From: CAYRFF01 sp964423575
GTDB taxonomy: Bacteria > Bacteroidota > Bacteroidia > Chitinophagales > Saprospiraceae
Length of the DNA stretch: 5,716 nt
Assembly (NCBI GenBank): GCA_964423575.1
Contig: CAYRFF010000098.1
Location: 1-5,716 of the forward strand
Direction of reading: 5' to 3'
How positions within the stretch are numbered: position 1 is the stretch's first letter; each line of letters begins with the position of its first letter. Positions 5,166-5,716 of the stretch are shown here, piece after piece. Under the pieces are notes generated by a model, which had not been told where the DNA came from, did not search any database, and saw only the letters and a program-made list of their open reading frames with translations. Position numbers and translations under genes: made by a program.

Positions 5166-5412
5166 GTGATATAAGATGCGAATTATCGGAGATCTTGAAT
5201 AAGCGATATATAAAATGGTAAGATTGAGCGAGAAAACGGAGCTTTCACCAGCGATATGTTGTGAATTGATGGTAAATATTAACGAAGTCTATATATTGGC
5301 TCGCAAAGTACCACGGGTGTCTTTACAGCAGAGTCGAGAAACATAATCAATGAATCAACGGTCTCGGCTTGCCGAGAATCGCCTTTGAAAGCTCCTAGCC
5401 TTTTTTCGTAGT
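5166..5412. other. unassigned non-coding stretch between dehydrogenase and epimerase
   Basis: About 250 bp with no similarity to the other repeat regions of the window and no convincing gene. A frame free of stops runs from 5283 to 5411 (42 codons) but has no ATG and no recognisable family. A strong hairpin lies at 5362-5377 and a T-run at 5401-5406. It could hold a promoter or leader for the epimerase gene, a decayed element, or part of a longer repeat that ends with the 21-bp element at 5413; nothing seen decides between these. Confidence 0.4.
5362..5377. repeat. perfect 7-bp hairpin
   Basis: TCTCGGCTTGCCGAGA: two perfectly complementary 7-base arms with a TT between them. It lies about 100 bp before the epimerase start. 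A T-run follows only about 24 bases later, too far for a standard intrinsic terminator. Confidence 0.55.
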
Positions 5413-5433
5413 TTTTTTGGCAATGAAAAAAAG
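5413..5433. repeat. 21-bp T-run/A-run repeat, copy 2
   Basis: Exactly identical to positions 1-21. A T-run and an A-run flank GGCAATG. It lies about 40 bp before the epimerase start codon, so it could mark a repeat end or sit in the promoter/leader region of that gene. Confidence 0.6.
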
Positions 5434-5474
5434 TACATAAGAATTAAGAAAAAGACTTTAATCAACAACAGAGT

Positions 5475-5716
5475 ATGTACGACATTAAATACCACAATGG
5501 AAAATTAAGTAACTTGTCCTTCCTCATAACCGGCGGAGCCGGCTTCATAGGCTCAAACATCGTAGAATACCTATTAAAATACGGTGCCAAAAAAGTCCGT
5601 GTCCTGGACAACTTTTCCACCGGATTTAAGAAAAACACCGATCTTTTTAAAGACAATCCTGCCTTTGAATTGATAAAAGGAGACATCCGTGACCTGGAAA
5701 CTTGCAAAAATGCAGT
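5475..5716 (+). CDS. NAD-dependent nucleotide-sugar epimerase, 5' part (TviC/WbpP-like)
   Basis: The first 80 residues of a short-chain dehydrogenase/reductase of the extended (epimerase) type; the gene runs off the window, so about three quarters of the usual ~330-345 residues is missing. The N-terminus has the Rossmann motif LITGGAGFIGSN (residues 17-28; G20, G23, G26), then VLDNFSTG (43-50), whose D45-N46 contacts the NAD ribose, and KGDIRD further on, which contacts the adenine. A ~16-residue extension precedes the first strand, as in TviC/WbpP-type UDP-N-acetyl-hexosamine 4-epimerases, which interconvert UDP-GlcNAc and UDP-GalNAc forms. Its place after a TviB/WbpO-like dehydrogenase supports that reading, but related 4,6-dehydratases share these motifs and the catalytic YxxxK lies outside the window. 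The ATG at 5475 is the only one ahead of the glycine motif; the leader is A-rich without a strong Shine-Dalgarno. A 533-bp repeat-filled gap separates it from the dehydrogenase. Confidence 0.85.
   Translation, partial: MYDIKYHNGKLSNLSFLITGGAGFIGSNIVEYLLKYGAKKVRVLDNFSTGFKKNTDLFKDNPAFELIKGDIRDLETCKNA

Noticed and set aside
5283..5411. Small gene or decayed transposase in the 42-codon stop-free frame
   Set aside because: There is no start codon and no family motif, and the frame includes a palindrome and a T-run, so it is not supported as coding.
5454..5474. Heptamer units before the epimerase ATG
   Set aside because: Only ATCAACA at 5461-5467 resembles the repeat; one loose match is within chance for an A-rich leader.
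5462..5707. Open frame on the - strand opposite the epimerase
   Set aside because: The + strand reading has the Rossmann motif LITGGAGFIGSN and VLDNFSTG; the antisense frame has nothing recognisable.

Overview
The window is a piece of an AT-rich bacterial chromosome, most likely from the Bacteroidota. This is an inference: A/purine-rich leaders stand in place of strong Shine-Dalgarno sites, intergenic spaces are rich in repeats, and GxxExxY and four-helix-bundle (23S rRNA intervening-sequence type) proteins sit beside surface-polysaccharide genes. All six recognised genes lie on the + strand. No rRNA, tRNA, transposase, integrase, reverse transcriptase or CRISPR array is visible.

Layout from left to right. 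Positions 1-471 are non-coding and made of repeats. Positions 472-2175 hold a complete DarT-DarG toxin-antitoxin pair: a DNA-thymidine ADP-ribosyltransferase and its macrodomain antitoxin. Positions 2176-2611 are again repeats, including a second copy of a ~220-bp element that also stands before darT, so the pair lies between direct repeats. Positions 2612-3001 encode a GxxExxY protein bracketed by an 18-bp imperfect inverted repeat. Positions 3192-3569 encode a four-helix-bundle protein bracketed by tracts of a degenerate 7-bp repeat. Positions 3649-4941 encode a UDP-N-acetylhexosamine dehydrogenase (TviB/WbpO type). Positions 4942-5474 are another repeat mosaic. From 5475 to the window edge lies the start of an NAD-dependent nucleotide-sugar epimerase (TviC/WbpP type).

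The dehydrogenase and epimerase would act in one pathway, making UDP-N-acetyl-hexuronic acids for capsule, O-antigen or exopolysaccharide. DarTG is an independent toxin-antitoxin and phage-defence module. The two small proteins have no proven function.

The most unusual signal is the 7-bp periodicity. Ten units run up to the four-helix gene. Twelve units in perfect register fill the whole gap from its stop codon to the ATG of the dehydrogenase. Five more follow the dehydrogenase. In this stretch the accessory genes each sit in their own repeat brackets, as if they were cassettes inserted ahead of a polysaccharide locus.
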